Shown: positions 52,373 to 64,000, counted from the stretch's first letter. The stretch: 64,000 nucleotides of DNA from Methylobacterium sp. BTF04 (GCF_010692745.1 NZ_JAAHTB010000003.1:124001-188000), one strand, 5' to 3'. Made by a program: numbers and translations. The notes: a model not told the origin generated them from the sequence alone.

Positions 52373-52735
52373 ATGCTGAAATTCACCGCCGAGCACGAAT
52401 GGCTGGCCTGCGAGGGCGATGTCGCCACGGTGGGCATCACCACCCATGCGGCCGAGCAACTCGGCGACCTCGTCTTCATCGAGTTGCCGAAGGTCGGCGC
52501 CCGCCTCGTCAAGGGCGAGGCCGCCGCCGTGGTCGAATCGGTCAAGGCGGCCTCCGACGTCTACGCGCCGGTCTCCGGCGAGGTCACGGAGGTCAACGAC
52601 GCCGCCGTGGCCGATCCGGCCAGCGTCGGCAGTGATCCGCAGGGGGCCGGCTGGCTCTATCGCATCCGCCTCGACGATGCGTCCGCCCTCGACGGCCTGA
52701 TGGACGCGGCGGCCTACGCGGATTTCGCGAAGTAG
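52373..52735 (+). CDS. gcvH: Glycine cleavage system H protein
   Basis: The lipoyl carrier shuttles the aminomethyl group between the P, T and L proteins. The 120-residue protein contains [20 protein letters not shown] and the lipoylation segment [20 protein letters not shown] with Lys at about residue 58. AGGAGAG precedes the ATG. It lies 71 bases after gcvT. Confidence 0.98.
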   Translation: MLKFTAEHEWLACEGDVATVGITTHAAEQLGDLVFIELPKVGARLVKGEAAAVVESVKAASDVYAPVSGEVTEVNDAAVADPASVGSDPQGAGWLYRIRLDDASALDGLMDAAAYADFAK

Positions 52736-52743
52736 CGCCGATC

Positions 52744-52830
52744 GCCCCTCTCCCGCGGAGGGGGGAGGGAGCCCCGGGGAGGGGGCAAACGTCCCGACAC
52801 TGGCGCCCGCCCGCTCCCGCAAACGGGAGA
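52744..52830. repeat. GC-rich REP-like intergenic element
   Basis: Between gcvH and gcvP lies a stretch with CCCTCTCCCGCGGAGGGGGG at 52745-52764 and, 45 bases on, GCTCCCG-CAAA-CGGGAGAGGGC (hairpin arms 52814-52819 and 52824-52829). Two partly related hairpins of this kind are typical of intergenic repetitive units in GC-rich alphaproteobacteria. Whether copies exist elsewhere cannot be seen from this window. Confidence 0.4.
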
Positions 52831-52879
52831 GGGCAGGTGCTGCACGCGCCCATCACCCCAGACCCGTGAGGCCGAGCCC

Positions 52880-55726
<2,847 letters not shown>

Positions 55727-55953
55727 GGCGCGTCCGCTCCCTCCAGGTGAGTCTTTAGCTTGTGGCAAGGGAGGAGCCTCGTCGGCTCCCTCCTGCTCGC
55801 TGGCGACGGAACACCGCTGAAGCGCTGGCGCCGAAAGCGCGGCTCATAGGGTTCGGTGGCGGTTAGGCAAGAAGACATGGCTCCTCGTCCTGGAACGCCG
55901 CCGGAATGCATCAACCGCCGGGCAACTCTGCCTGCTCTGAGGCGAAAAAAGCC

Positions 55954-56652
55954 CTATTTCGTCAGCGCGTAGATGTTCACGTCGAGCTTCTCGTCGGCCT
56001 TGTCGTTCAGGTCGGTGACGTATTCCTCGATGAACTTGTCCTGCACCACCACGTCCTTGGCATCGAGATAGGCGGTGAGCGTCTCGTAGGTGCCGTCGAT
56101 CTCGTCGTAGGAGCCCTTGTGCGGGAATCGCAGCGCCTTGCCGCTCGGCGTGGTTCCGAAGCGCAGGCCGTCGCTCTCGGGAGGCTTGGGGTCCGGCATC
56201 GCCGCGATGGGGATCATCGCCTCGTACTGGAAGCCGTCGTCGTCGGTCTTGGCGAACACCGCGATCGGGCGTCCGGTGGGCACGATGCCGGCCTTGGCGA
56301 GATCCGCCTCGATGCGCTGGAAGGCGGCCTTCAGGCTCGGCACCGCCTCTTCCCACTTGGAGCGCCCGGCGAGGATCGCGGCGGGCTTGGCCGGCAGCGA
56401 GACCGGGTCGACGTCGTTGGCGTCCCCCGGCGTCTCCACCAGGGTCTTTCGCGCCGCCATCGGCGTCACCGCCGGCGCGGTGCCGGCTTGAGCCGGAACC
56501 GGGATCGCGGGCGTCGCGCCCTTGGGATCGGGCACGGTGGTGGTCGGCAGCGGGCTCGTCACCGCCGGTGAGGTCGCCTCCTGAGCCCGGGAGAGCGACG
56601 CGACCGAGAGCAGGAGACACCCGGCGAGCAAGGTGGGACGAAGGCGGGTCAA
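55954..56652 (-). CDS. Secreted GyrI-like (AraC effector-binding fold) protein
   Basis: The 232-residue product begins with a signal peptide ([20 protein letters not shown], cleavage after SRA), then a Pro/Thr/Ala-rich linker of about 60 residues, then a GyrI-like ligand-binding domain ([49 protein letters not shown]). Such domains bind small molecules and are mostly cytosolic; here it is exported. The TTG at 56652 is proposed because GGAG lies seven bases upstream and the signal peptide begins there; the open frame runs on over the dapF gene but is not coding. It is divergent from dapF. Confidence 0.8.
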   Translation of the reverse strand: MTRLRPTLLAGCLLLSVASLSRAQEATSPAVTSPLPTTTVPDPKGATPAIPVPAQAGTAPAVTPMAARKTLVETPGDANDVDPVSLPAKPAAILAGRSKWEEAVPSLKAAFQRIEADLAKAGIVPTGRPIAVFAKTDDDGFQYEAMIPIAAMPDPKPPESDGLRFGTTPSGKALRFPHKGSYDEIDGTYETLTAYLDAKDVVVQDKFIEEYVTDLNDKADEKLDVNIYALTK

Positions 56653-56934
56653 GGCAACGCTCCGAAGGATCGCGCGACACCGCCGGACGGGGGCCGGGCC
56701 GGCGCAGATCCCCAACCTAGTGACGAAGCGGGCGGCCTGCGAGACGTCGCAGGCGCCTCCGCGCACGAACGTGAGCAGGCGCGGCGCTTCTGCAACGCAC
56801 ACCGCAACGCACCGCTGCAATGCACCCGCGCGCGGGGCCCCGTGCGCGGGTGCCGGCTTTCCCCTATATGCGGTCCGGCCGGCCTCCCGACCGGCCGGCG
56901 GATCAGTCGAGACAGGCACGAACGCATTCACCTC

Positions 56935-57822
56935 ATGAACGCACTCGCTCATCGACGCTTCCTGAAGATGCACGGCGCCGGCAATGCCATCGTGGTGCTG
57001 GACCTGCGCGGCTCCGCGCTCAAGGTCGGCGCGGCCGAGGCGCGCGCCATCGCCCTGCATCCGCGCTCGACCTTCGACCAGCTCATGGTGATCCACGATG
57101 CGCGGGTCGCCGGCACCGACGCGGTCTTGCGCATCTACAACACCGACGGGTCGGAATCCGGGGCCTGTGGCAACGGCACCCGCTGCGTCGCCTACGCCAT
57201 GCTCGACGACCCCGCCATGGCGCGTCCCGCCGAGAGCGGCCGCCTGACCCTGGAGACCAGGGCGGGGCTCATCGGGGTCAAGCGCATCTCGGAGCGCTCG
57301 TTCACCGTCGATATGGGGCGGCCCAAGCTCGCCTGGGACGAAATCCCCCTGGCCGAGCCATTCCAGGACACCCGCCGGATCGAGCTCCAGATCGGCCCCA
57401 TCGACGATCCGGTGCTGCACTCGCCGGGCGTGGTCAGCATGGGCAACCCGCACGCGATCTTCTTCGTCGAGCGCGACCCCGACGGCTACGACCTCGCCCG
57501 CATCGGCCCGATGCTGGAGAACCATCCGATCTTCCCCGAGCGCGCCAACATCTCGCTGGCGCAGGTCACCGGCCCCGACCGGATCAAGCTGCGCGTCTGG
57601 GAACGCGGTGCCGGGCTGACGCTGGCCTGCGGCACCGCCGCCTGCGCCGCCATGGTCGCGGCCTCGCGTCTGCGGATGATCGGGCGTGGCGCCACCGTCA
57701 GCCTGCCCGGCGGCGACCTCGTCATCGAATGGCGGGCCGACGACCACGTGCTGATGACCGGCCCGGTGGCGCTCGAATGGGAGGACACCCTCGCGCCAGA
57801 GATTTTCGCGGGCCTCGACTGA
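56935..57822 (+). CDS. dapF: Diaminopimelate epimerase
   Basis: The enzyme converts LL- to meso-diaminopimelate for lysine and peptidoglycan. The 295-residue protein begins [20 protein letters not shown]. The two catalytic Cys lie in [12 protein letters not shown] and [13 protein letters not shown]. The ATG at 56935 is used; a frame open to 56842 is not convincing. A CTATAT box lies at 56864-56869 and a CCGGCCGG inverted repeat at 56875-56898 between it and the gene. mtaB follows after 18 bases, so the two are probably cotranscribed. Confidence 0.97.
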   Translation: MNALAHRRFLKMHGAGNAIVVLDLRGSALKVGAAEARAIALHPRSTFDQLMVIHDARVAGTDAVLRIYNTDGSESGACGNGTRCVAYAMLDDPAMARPAESGRLTLETRAGLIGVKRISERSFTVDMGRPKLAWDEIPLAEPFQDTRRIELQIGPIDDPVLHSPGVVSMGNPHAIFFVERDPDGYDLARIGPMLENHPIFPERANISLAQVTGPDRIKLRVWERGAGLTLACGTAACAAMVAASRLRMIGRGATVSLPGGDLVIEWRADDHVLMTGPVALEWEDTLAPEIFAGLD

Positions 57823-57840
57823 CATGGGGCGCGACTAGGA

Positions 57841-59079
57841 ATGGCCGTCGAGACCCTGACCTTCGGCTGCCGGCTCAACACCGTCGAGTCGGAGACGATG
57901 CGCGGCCACGCCGCCGGGGCGCCGCACGACCTCGTCATCGTCAACACCTGCGCGGTGACGGCGGAGGCCGGGCGCCAGGCCCGCAAGGCGATTCGGAAAC
58001 TCGCGCGCGAGCGGCCGAACGCGGAGATCGTGGTCACCGGCTGCGGCGCGCAGGTGGAGACCGCCGATTACGCCGCCATGCCGGAGGTCGCCCGCCTCGT
58101 CGGCAACGCGGCGAAGGGCAGGGCGGAGACCTGGGCCCCCACCGCCACCGCGCGGGACCGCGTCGGCATCGACGACATCATGGCGGTGCGCCACGCCGCG
58201 CCGAGCCGGGTCGTGGCCATTGCCGGGCACACCCGCGCCTTCGTGCCGGTTCAGAACGGCTGCGACCATCGCTGCACCTTCTGCGTCATCCCGTTCGGGC
58301 GCGGCAACTCGCGCTCGGTGGCGGTTCCGGACGTGGTCGATCAGGTCCGCCGCATCGTCGACGCGGGCGGATGCGAGGTGGTGCTCACCGGCGTGGATCT
58401 GACCGCCTATGGTCGCGATCTCGGCACGGTGTCGAGCCTCGGACGGCTGGTCCAGGCCATTCTGGCCGGCGTGCCCGCTTTACCTCGCCTGCGCCTGTCC
58501 TCCATCGATTCCATCGAGGTGGACGACGCCCTGATGAAGGTGATCGCCGGCGAGGCGCGGCTGATGCCGCATTTCCACCTGTCGCTCCAGGCCGGCGACG
58601 ACCTGGTGCTCAAGCGCATGAAGCGCCGCCACGCCCGGGCCGACGCGATCCGGTTCTGCGCCGATATCCGCAGCCGACGCGCCGGCGTGGTGTTCGGTGC
58701 CGACCTGATCGCGGGGTTTCCCACCGAGACCGAGGCGCAGTTCGCCCGCTCCCTCGACCTCGTGGCCGAATGCGGTCTGACCCACCTCCACGTCTTCCCG
58801 TACTCGCCCCGCCCCGGCACGCCCGCCGCGCGGATGCCCATGGTCCCGGGCGACGTGGTGCGCGAGCGTGCCGCCCGCCTGCGCGCGGCCGGAGCGGCGG
58901 CGCTGGACGCCCATCTCGCCGGCGAGGTCGGGCAGCGCCACCGGGTCCTGACCGAGCGCGGCGGCATCGGCCGCACGGAGGCGTTCACGCCGGTGCGCCT
59001 GGAGCCCGATGCCCCGGCCGGCGTGTTTCGCGATGTGACCATTGTCGGCCATGACGGCCGGGCGCTGATCGCCGGCTAG
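57841..59079 (+). CDS. mtaB: tRNA t6A37 methylthiotransferase MtaB
   Basis: This radical SAM enzyme adds a methylthio group to t6A at position 37 of tRNAs reading ANN codons. The 412-residue protein has the N-terminal cluster Cys in FGCRLN, VNTCAVT and VTGCGAQ, the radical SAM site CDHRCTFC, and a short C-terminal TRAM-like end. The GCRLN N-terminus and the length favour MtaB over MiaB and RimO. Its TAG overlaps the stop codon of the convergent pseudouridine synthase within CTAG. Confidence 0.93.
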   Translation: MAVETLTFGCRLNTVESETMRGHAAGAPHDLVIVNTCAVTAEAGRQARKAIRKLARERPNAEIVVTGCGAQVETADYAAMPEVARLVGNAAKGRAETWAPTATARDRVGIDDIMAVRHAAPSRVVAIAGHTRAFVPVQNGCDHRCTFCVIPFGRGNSRSVAVPDVVDQVRRIVDAGGCEVVLTGVDLTAYGRDLGTVSSLGRLVQAILAGVPALPRLRLSSIDSIEVDDALMKVIAGEARLMPHFHLSLQAGDDLVLKRMKRRHARADAIRFCADIRSRRAGVVFGADLIAGFPTETEAQFARSLDLVAECGLTHLHVFPYSPRPGTPAARMPMVPGDVVRERAARLRAAGAAALDAHLAGEVGQRHRVLTERGGIGRTEAFTPVRLEPDAPAGVFRDVTIVGHDGRALIAG

Positions 59080-59795
59080 TCGATGACCTCGGGCGCGGGC
59101 GCCCACCCGCACGCGTCCAAGCCGGCCCGCATATGCGCCGGTGCCGGCGCCTCCACCCGGATCGGCGGCTTCTTCGGGTAGAGCGGGAGCGTGAGCGCGC
59201 GGGCGTGGAGCTGCAGCCCCGGCCCGCCGGTGCGTGGGGCCGAGCCGTAGATCGGGTCGCCCACGATGGAAAATCCCATGGCGGAGCAATGGACCCGCAA
59301 CTGGTGCGTCCGCCCGGTGACGGGGGTGAGCGCGAGCCAGCTCAGACCGGCACCGCGGCCGAGGACCTGCCAATGGGTCAGCGCGGGATCGCCGGCGGGG
59401 TCCGGCTTCATCCACCAGCTGCGCGGATCGGCCGAGCGGCGGCCGAGGGCGAGGTCGATGCTGCCGGCATCGGCGTCGGGGCCGCCCTCCACCAGCGCCC
59501 AGTAGGTCTTGCCGACGCTGCCGCTGGTGGCGAAAAGTTTGTTGAGGCGAGCCAGCGCCTTGGCGTGGCGCCCGAGCGCGAGGCATCCGGAGGTGTCGCG
59601 GTCGAGGCGATGCGCCGCTTCCGGACGTCGGGGCAGACCGAAGCGCAGGGCGTCGAGGTGGTCGGTGAGCGTTTCCCCGCCTTTCGGGCCGGGATGGACC
59701 GGCAGACCCGCAGGCTTGTCGATGACGAGCACCAGGGCATCGCGGTAGAGGAGGCGCGCGCCTATGTCTGTTACGAGGGCATCGGCTGAAGGCAT
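59076..59795 (-). CDS. RluA-family RNA pseudouridine synthase
   Basis: The 239-residue protein contains the catalytic motif AHRLDRDTSGCLAL with the active Asp, VIDKPAGLPVHPG before it and GRTHQLRVHCSAMG after it. There is no S4 RNA-binding domain at the N-terminus, so it is the short RluA type. The target (rRNA or tRNA) cannot be told. It is convergent with mtaB and divergent from ftsY, 41 bases away. Confidence 0.93.
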   Translation of the reverse strand: MPSADALVTDIGARLLYRDALVLVIDKPAGLPVHPGPKGGETLTDHLDALRFGLPRRPEAAHRLDRDTSGCLALGRHAKALARLNKLFATSGSVGKTYWALVEGGPDADAGSIDLALGRRSADPRSWWMKPDPAGDPALTHWQVLGRGAGLSWLALTPVTGRTHQLRVHCSAMGFSIVGDPIYGSAPRTGGPGLQLHARALTLPLYPKKPPIRVEAPAPAHMRAGLDACGWAPAPEVID

Positions 59796-59836
59796 GGCCT
59801 TGCGCTACTCATGCGCGGCCGAGGGAGCAAGCGGGA

Positions 59837-61195
59837 ATGAGCGAAGACAAGAAGCCGGGCTGGTTGTTGCGCCGGATGTTCGGGAAGAAGGACGAGGTCC
59901 AGACCACCGAACGACCGATGGAACAGGCGCCGGAGCCGGCCCGCGAGTCCGCCGCCTCACCCGCCGAAGGCCAGCCCGATTTCACCACGGGCGCCGACGA
60001 CGTCGCCCACATCCCGGTTCCGGCCAGCGAACCGTCCACCGACGATCCGAACCGGAACGCGGTGCCCGATGCCATCGAGGGGGCCGACCTCCAGCCCATC
60101 GCCGACGCGCCCCCGCCGGCCGGTCACGATGCGGAAGCGGCCGACACCTTCGCGCAGACGGTCGCACCCGAGCTCGAGCCCGAGCCCACCTCGGAAACCG
60201 ATCCGGTCCTCGAGCCCGACGTCACGACGCAGATTTTCATGCCCGAGCCCGAGGCGGAGTCGGAGGGGCAGAAACGCGGCTGGTGGAGCCGGCTGACGGG
60301 GGGCATGAAGCGCACCTCGTCGGCGCTCACCGAACGGGTCACCGGCCTGTTCACCAAGCGCAAGCTCGATGCCGACACCCTGGAGGAGCTCGAGGACGCA
60401 CTGATCCAGGCCGATTTCGGCATCGAGACCGCCATGCGGATCTCCGAGGCCGTCGGCAAGGGCCGCTACGAGAAGGGGATCTCCCCCGATGCGGTCCGCG
60501 AGATCCTGGCCGCGGAGGTCGAGCGCGCCCTCATCCCCGTGGCGATCCCGCTGACCATCGACACGACGAAGAAGCCGTTCGTGATCCTGATGATCGGCGT
60601 CAACGGGGCGGGCAAGACCACCACCATCGGCAAGCTCGCCCTGAAACTGAAGGGCGAGGGGCATTCGCTGATGCTGGCGGCGGGCGACACCTTCCGGGCC
60701 GCGGCCATCGAGCAGCTCAAGGTCTGGGGCACGCGCACCCAGACACCGGTGATCGCCGGCGCGCAAGGATCGGACGCGGCCGGCCTCGCCTTCGACGCCT
60801 ACACGGCGGCCAAGGCGCAAGGCACCGACGTGCTCCTCATCGACACCGCCGGGCGGCTCCAGAACAAGACCGGGTTGATGGCGGAGCTGGAGAAGATATT
60901 GCGGGTGATCCGCAAGATCGATCCGGAGGCGCCCCATTCGGTCCTCCTCGTCCTCGATGCCACGGTGGGCCAGAACGCCCTCAGCCAGGTCGAGCTGTTC
61001 TCCAAGGCCGCCCAGGTCACCGGTCTCGTCATGACCAAGCTCGACGGCACCGCCCGCGGCGGCATCCTGGTGGCGCTGGCCGCCAAGTTCGGCCTGCCGG
61101 TCCACTTCATCGGCGTCGGCGAGGGCGTGGACGATCTCGAGCCGTTCGCGGCCCGCGATTTCGCCCGCGCGATCGCAGGCTTGGACGCGGAATAG
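59837..61195 (+). CDS. ftsY: Signal recognition particle receptor FtsY
   Basis: FtsY receives SRP-ribosome complexes at the inner membrane. The 452-residue protein starts with an acidic, Pro/Glu-rich A domain (about 1-140), then the N domain and the GTPase domain: [15 protein letters not shown] (P-loop), [18 protein letters not shown] and [10 protein letters not shown]. The ATG at 59837 gives [18 protein letters not shown], an amphipathic start that can touch the membrane. yciB follows after 82 bases. Confidence 0.97.
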   Translation: MSEDKKPGWLLRRMFGKKDEVQTTERPMEQAPEPARESAASPAEGQPDFTTGADDVAHIPVPASEPSTDDPNRNAVPDAIEGADLQPIADAPPPAGHDAEAADTFAQTVAPELEPEPTSETDPVLEPDVTTQIFMPEPEAESEGQKRGWWSRLTGGMKRTSSALTERVTGLFTKRKLDADTLEELEDALIQADFGIETAMRISEAVGKGRYEKGISPDAVREILAAEVERALIPVAIPLTIDTTKKPFVILMIGVNGAGKTTTIGKLALKLKGEGHSLMLAAGDTFRAAAIEQLKVWGTRTQTPVIAGAQGSDAAGLAFDAYTAAKAQGTDVLLIDTAGRLQNKTGLMAELEKILRVIRKIDPEAPHSVLLVLDATVGQNALSQVELFSKAAQVTGLVMTKLDGTARGGILVALAAKFGLPVHFIGVGEGVDDLEPFAARDFARAIAGLDAE

Positions 61196-61277
61196 CGGCG
61201 CGACCCCGACCGGGCGCGAGCCCTCACCGAAACGCCCGGCGCAGACAGCACCCGCGACGCGGCGCGGCCGGCCCTAT

Positions 61278-61901
61278 ATGACGGACACCATGCAGATCGA
61301 AGCCATCCCCCCGCGCCGCCATCTTCCGCCCCTGCTCAAGCTCGCCCTCGAGCTCGGGCCGCTGGTGATCTTCTTTTTCGGCAACGCCTATGCCGAGCGC
61401 TTCGGCGTGGCGCCCGACCAGAAGCTGTTCGTGGCCACCGGGATCTTCATCGCCGCGACGCTGATCGCCCTCACCATCCACTTCGTCATGGTGCGGCGCC
61501 TGCCGATCATGCCGCTGGTCTCGGGCGTGGTGGTGGTGGTGTTCGGCGGCCTGACCCTGGCGCTGCAGGACAAGACCTTCATCATGATGAAGCCCACCAT
61601 CGTGAACACCCTGTTCGGCCTCGTCCTGCTCGGAGGCCTCGCCTTCGGCAAGTCGCTGCTGTCGGTGGTCCTCGACAGCATGTTCGCGCTGACCGAGGCC
61701 GGGTGGCGCAAGCTGACCTTCCGCTGGGGCGTGTTCTTCCTCGTGCTCGCGGTGCTGAACGAGGTGGTGTGGCGGACGCAGACGGAGGATTTCTGGGTCA
61801 GCTTCAAGGTCTTCGGCATCATGCCGCTGACCATCCTGTTCGCCCTGGCGCAGACCCCGCTGCTGATGCGCCACGAGCGCAAGGATGCGGGTCAGGCCTG
61901 A
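61278..61901 (+). CDS. yciB: Inner membrane septation protein A
   Basis: The 207-residue protein belongs to the YciB/IspZ family, involved in septation and envelope integrity. About five hydrophobic segments are visible (e.g. [80 protein letters not shown]). GPLVIFF and LNEVVWR are family hallmarks. ATG 61278 overlaps a CTATAT-like box; ATG 61290 would shorten it by four residues. Confidence 0.95.
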   Translation: MTDTMQIEAIPPRRHLPPLLKLALELGPLVIFFFGNAYAERFGVAPDQKLFVATGIFIAATLIALTIHFVMVRRLPIMPLVSGVVVVVFGGLTLALQDKTFIMMKPTIVNTLFGLVLLGGLAFGKSLLSVVLDSMFALTEAGWRKLTFRWGVFFLVLAVLNEVVWRTQTEDFWVSFKVFGIMPLTILFALAQTPLLMRHERKDAGQA

Positions 61902-61923
61902 AAACGATGCGGGTCAGGCCTGA
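61884..61923. repeat. 18-bp direct repeat spanning two convergent stop codons
   Basis: GATGCGGGTCAGGCCTGA occurs at 61884-61901 and 61906-61923. The first copy contains the yciB stop (TGA, 61899-61901). The second contains, on the other strand, the stop of the Crp/Fnr gene (61914-61916). The core TCAGGCCTGA is itself a palindrome. A small tandem duplication of about 22 bases is the simplest explanation. Confidence 0.85.
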
Positions 61924-62639
61924 GACGGCAGTCCCAGCACGCGCTCGTACTCGGCTTCCGGCACCCCGTAGGCCTCGCCGGCGATCTCGAGCAGGATCGA
62001 CCGATCGCGGATGCTGATGCCGCCGCGCCGGGTCTTGAGCGCCCCCGCATTCTCGAGAACCCGCAAGGCGGTGGTGACGCCGGCCCGGCGCACGCCGAGC
62101 ATCACCGACAGGAGTTCGTGGGTGAGCGGCAGATCCTCGCGGTCGGCCCGGTCGTGGCACATCAGGAGCCAGCGGGAGAGGCGCTCCTCGATGGTGAAGC
62201 GGCTGTTGCAGAGGCTGCCCTGCGCCACCTGGATCGTGAATACCTGGGCATACCGCAACAGGTGATCGTGCAGGGAGCGGCCGCCCGAGATAGCCTGACG
62301 GAACGCATCCGCTTCGATGCAGAGCGCCCGGCACGGAATCTGGACGACGGTGAGATTGGGCGACCGGTCGACACCGTGCAGGAGCGCGAGCCCGGTCATC
62401 CCCTCCGGGCCGATGATGCCGGCCTCGGCCTGTGTCCCGACGACGGTGCGGGCCACCACCGAAAACATGCCGGATTCCGGCAGGCACACCGTCGTGATCG
62501 GCTCACCGGGCTTTTCAAGAACCTCGCCTTGCTCGAAAGAACATCGCACGAGGTTTGGTAGAATTCGTTCAAAATCGCCAGCCGACAGCACGCGGAGGAG
62601 ACGATTACGGACGCTGGATTGTAGAATGAACGCGGTCAC
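61914..62639 (-). CDS. Crp/Fnr-family transcription regulator
   Basis: The 241-residue protein has an N-terminal cyclic-nucleotide-binding-type beta-barrel (EVLEKPGEPITTVCLPESG, GPEGMTGLALL), a dimer helix, and a C-terminal winged helix (LPLTHELLSVMLGVRRAGVT). It lacks the four Cys pattern of Fnr, so it is not an oxygen-sensing cluster protein; the ligand is unknown. Start: GTG 62639, with a weak ribosome site GGCAGAG. Upstream begins an AT-rich region that could hold its promoter. Confidence 0.9.
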   Translation of the reverse strand: MTAFILQSSVRNRLLRVLSAGDFERILPNLVRCSFEQGEVLEKPGEPITTVCLPESGMFSVVARTVVGTQAEAGIIGPEGMTGLALLHGVDRSPNLTVVQIPCRALCIEADAFRQAISGGRSLHDHLLRYAQVFTIQVAQGSLCNSRFTIEERLSRWLLMCHDRADREDLPLTHELLSVMLGVRRAGVTTALRVLENAGALKTRRGGISIRDRSILLEIAGEAYGVPEAEYERVLGLPSQA

Positions 62640-62699
62640 AACTCTGCCGATCTACAGGCGAGAGCGCACTCGGCTTCGTCACCCGCGGCCCATTTTTAG

Positions 62700-62995
62700 A
62701 GAAGGGCGATGATTATTCTTGTATCACGTCGATTAAGGTATGTGAAGATAGTACTTACAAACAGATAAGAACGGTTTCGCTCTTAGCTGTGCGGTATCGT
62801 ATTTTATGATCTAACCAACTAATACCGGCACGATAATCATTAAGAATTAACAATTATTAATTCGTTATTGATGTGGAACGACTTACGTATATTCGATAAT
62901 ATATTTTCAGCGTATCATTTTATTATTTATGCTGTTTTATCGAATAGGCCAGATTTATTTCAAATATCCGCACTATTTCATCGTTTTCGCGTGAA
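62700..62995. other. AT-rich island without genes
   Basis: About 300 bases between the Crp/Fnr gene and the small DUF6894-like gene are strikingly AT-rich compared with the GC-rich surroundings (runs such as ATTAAGAATTAACAATTATT). No frame of useful length and no known RNA is visible. It may carry promoters for the two divergent genes, bind a silencer such as a MucR-type protein, or be acquired DNA. Confidence 0.8.
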
Positions 62996-63135
62996 GCCGG
63001 CAGGCCATCCGAGGGCTCAATAGCGCTCCGAGACAGCGCAGACGACTACAGGGAACAGGCAGGCACGAACCATCGTTCGACTTCCAAGCCACGTCCTCGG
63101 CATGCGTGCTTGGGAACGAGCCTGGGATGACCATC

Positions 63136-63378
63136 ATGCCCCGCTATTTTTTCAACATTCGTGACCGCACCGGTCTAATCGACGACCCGGACGGCGACGA
63201 GGTAGCGAGCGTCGCCGCAGTGCAGGTGCTGGCCAAGGCGATCGTCGACGACATCCTCGGCAATCCGGGAACCTACGGGGACCCGCAAGCCTGGCAGCGT
63301 CGCAGCTTCGAGATCACGGACGAGACGGGGGATATCGTCCTCGTCGTCCCGTTCGACGATCGGGTCGCCGACGATTGA
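63136..63378 (+). CDS. DUF6894-like small protein
   Basis: The 80-residue product begins MPRYFFNIRDRTGLIDDPDG, the typical start of a small family common in Methylobacterium and Bradyrhizobium, and continues with EVASVAAVQVLAKAIVDDIL and VLVVPFDDRVAD. No function is known to me. The ATG at 63136 matches the family start; ATG 63127 would add three residues. It lies downstream of the AT-rich island and is convergent with the thioredoxin gene. Confidence 0.8.
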   Translation: MPRYFFNIRDRTGLIDDPDGDEVASVAAVQVLAKAIVDDILGNPGTYGDPQAWQRRSFEITDETGDIVLVVPFDDRVADD

Positions 63379-63396
63379 AGCGCGGCGGCGGGCCGC

Positions 63397-63969
63397 CTAC
63401 TGGGTCGCGGCGGGTGCCTTGCCGGCAGCGCGGACCTTGTCGAGCACCTGCGCGTAATTCTCCGGCGTGACGATGCCCACGAGCTTGTCGCGGATGGTCC
63501 CGTCCGGCCCGACGATGAAGGTCTCCGGTACGCCGTAGACCCCGAAATCGATCCCGGTGCGCCCGGTGGAATCCATTCCCACCGCCTGGAACGGAACCCC
63601 GTTGCGGGTCAGGAAACGGCGGCCGTTCTCCAGCGTGTCCTTGTAGTCGACCCCCACCAGCCGCACGCCGGGCTCGCGCCCCAACCGCATCAGCTGCGGA
63701 TGCTCGATCTGGCACGGGGCGCACCAAGACGCCCAGAAGTTGACCACCGTGACGTGGCCGAGGAGATCGGCATGCGACAGGCCGGGCACCGGCTTGCCCT
63801 CCGCCTGGAGGCCCGGAAGGGCATCGAGGGCGAATGTGGGGGCCGGCCGGCCGATGAGCGCGGAGGGGATCGCCGAGGGGTCCGCGCCCGAGCGCAGGCG
63901 TGCGAAGAAGATCACGGCGAGCAGCGCGAAGGTGACGACGGGCACGATCACCAGGAGCGAGCGGCGCAC
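63397..63969 (-). CDS. ccmG: CcmG/DsbE-type thiol-disulfide oxidoreductase, start uncertain at the window edge
   Basis: The protein is a membrane-anchored periplasmic thioredoxin of cytochrome c maturation. One hydrophobic segment (LLVIVPVVTFALLAVIFFA) anchors it; GRPAPTFALDALPG begins the domain and the active site is NFWASWCAPC. GVPETFIV with the cis-Pro follows. The GTG at 63969 would give 190 residues, but it has no clear ribosome site and the frame stays open to the window edge (PAPAAPEPVRRSLL), so the true start may lie outside. Ccm genes would be expected further on. Confidence 0.9.
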   Translation of the reverse strand: MRRSLLVIVPVVTFALLAVIFFARLRSGADPSAIPSALIGRPAPTFALDALPGLQAEGKPVPGLSHADLLGHVTVVNFWASWCAPCQIEHPQLMRLGREPGVRLVGVDYKDTLENGRRFLTRNGVPFQAVGMDSTGRTGIDFGVYGVPETFIVGPDGTIRDKLVGIVTPENYAQVLDKVRAAGKAPAATQ

Positions 63970-64000
63970 CGGCTCGGGGGCGGCAGGCGCGGGGCCCGTG

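Noticed and set aside
56653..57825. Extension of the minus-strand secreted-protein frame across dapF
   Set aside because: dapF is certain on the plus strand, and the signal peptide with a ribosome site marks the true start at 56652.
62700..62995. A replication origin in the AT-rich island
   Set aside because: There are no DnaA-box clusters and no dnaA, parAB, hemE or repABC genes nearby.

Overview
The window looks like the chromosome of a GC-rich alphaproteobacterium, most likely a Methylobacterium or Methylorubrum relative. This is inferred from gene order and protein sequence, not from a database search. Codon use is uniformly GC-rich, apart from a roughly 300-base AT-rich island near 62,700-63,000.

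Bases 1-30,300 hold the transcription and translation core, all on the plus strand: rplL (C-terminal part only), rpoB, rpoC, then the str operon (rpsL-rpsG-fusA-tuf), the S10 operon (rpsJ to rpsQ), the spc operon (rplN to secY and adk) and the alpha operon (rpsM-rpsK-rpoA-rplQ). Gene order is canonical with two exceptions. A strong terminator and a decayed AAA-ATPase remnant separate rpsQ from rplN, and a metallo-beta-lactamase-fold hydrolase gene lies between rpsK and rpoA. New promoters precede rplN and rpsM, and in both the -10 box sits between the arms of an inverted repeat.

Bases 30,370-42,060 hold a small secreted protein and then, on the minus strand, an eight-gene chemosensory operon: cheW, cheR with a C-terminal TPR region, cheW, a transmembrane MCP, a hybrid CheA with a receiver domain, cheB, a REC-REC-histidine kinase and a REC-PAS-histidine kinase-REC. 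It has no cheY, no diguanylate cyclase and no DNA-binding output. It resembles Wsp-type or Che3-type 'alternative cellular function' pathways, with hybrid kinases as output.

Bases 42,280-47,870 carry isoleucine/valine biosynthesis: ilvB behind a clear attenuation leader (a 16-residue peptide containing Ile-Leu-Ile-Val, then a terminator), ilvN and ilvC. A minus-strand methyltransferase lies between ilvB and ilvN, and a glutathione S-transferase between ilvN and ilvC. A pyridoxamine-phosphate-oxidase-fold protein, trpS and an endonuclease III-like gene follow.

Bases 50,920-55,730 are the glycine cleavage operon gcvT-gcvH-gcvP behind a tandem glycine riboswitch. Next come a secreted GyrI-like protein, dapF, mtaB, an RluA-type pseudouridine synthase, ftsY, the septation protein A gene (yciB), a Crp/Fnr regulator, the AT-rich island, a small DUF6894-like protein and, at the edge, a CcmG/DsbE thioredoxin. 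I found no tRNA, rRNA, CRISPR array, intact insertion sequence or prophage. The less ordinary parts are the chemosensory operon with kinase outputs, the ilv attenuator and the two interruptions of the ribosomal gene clusters.
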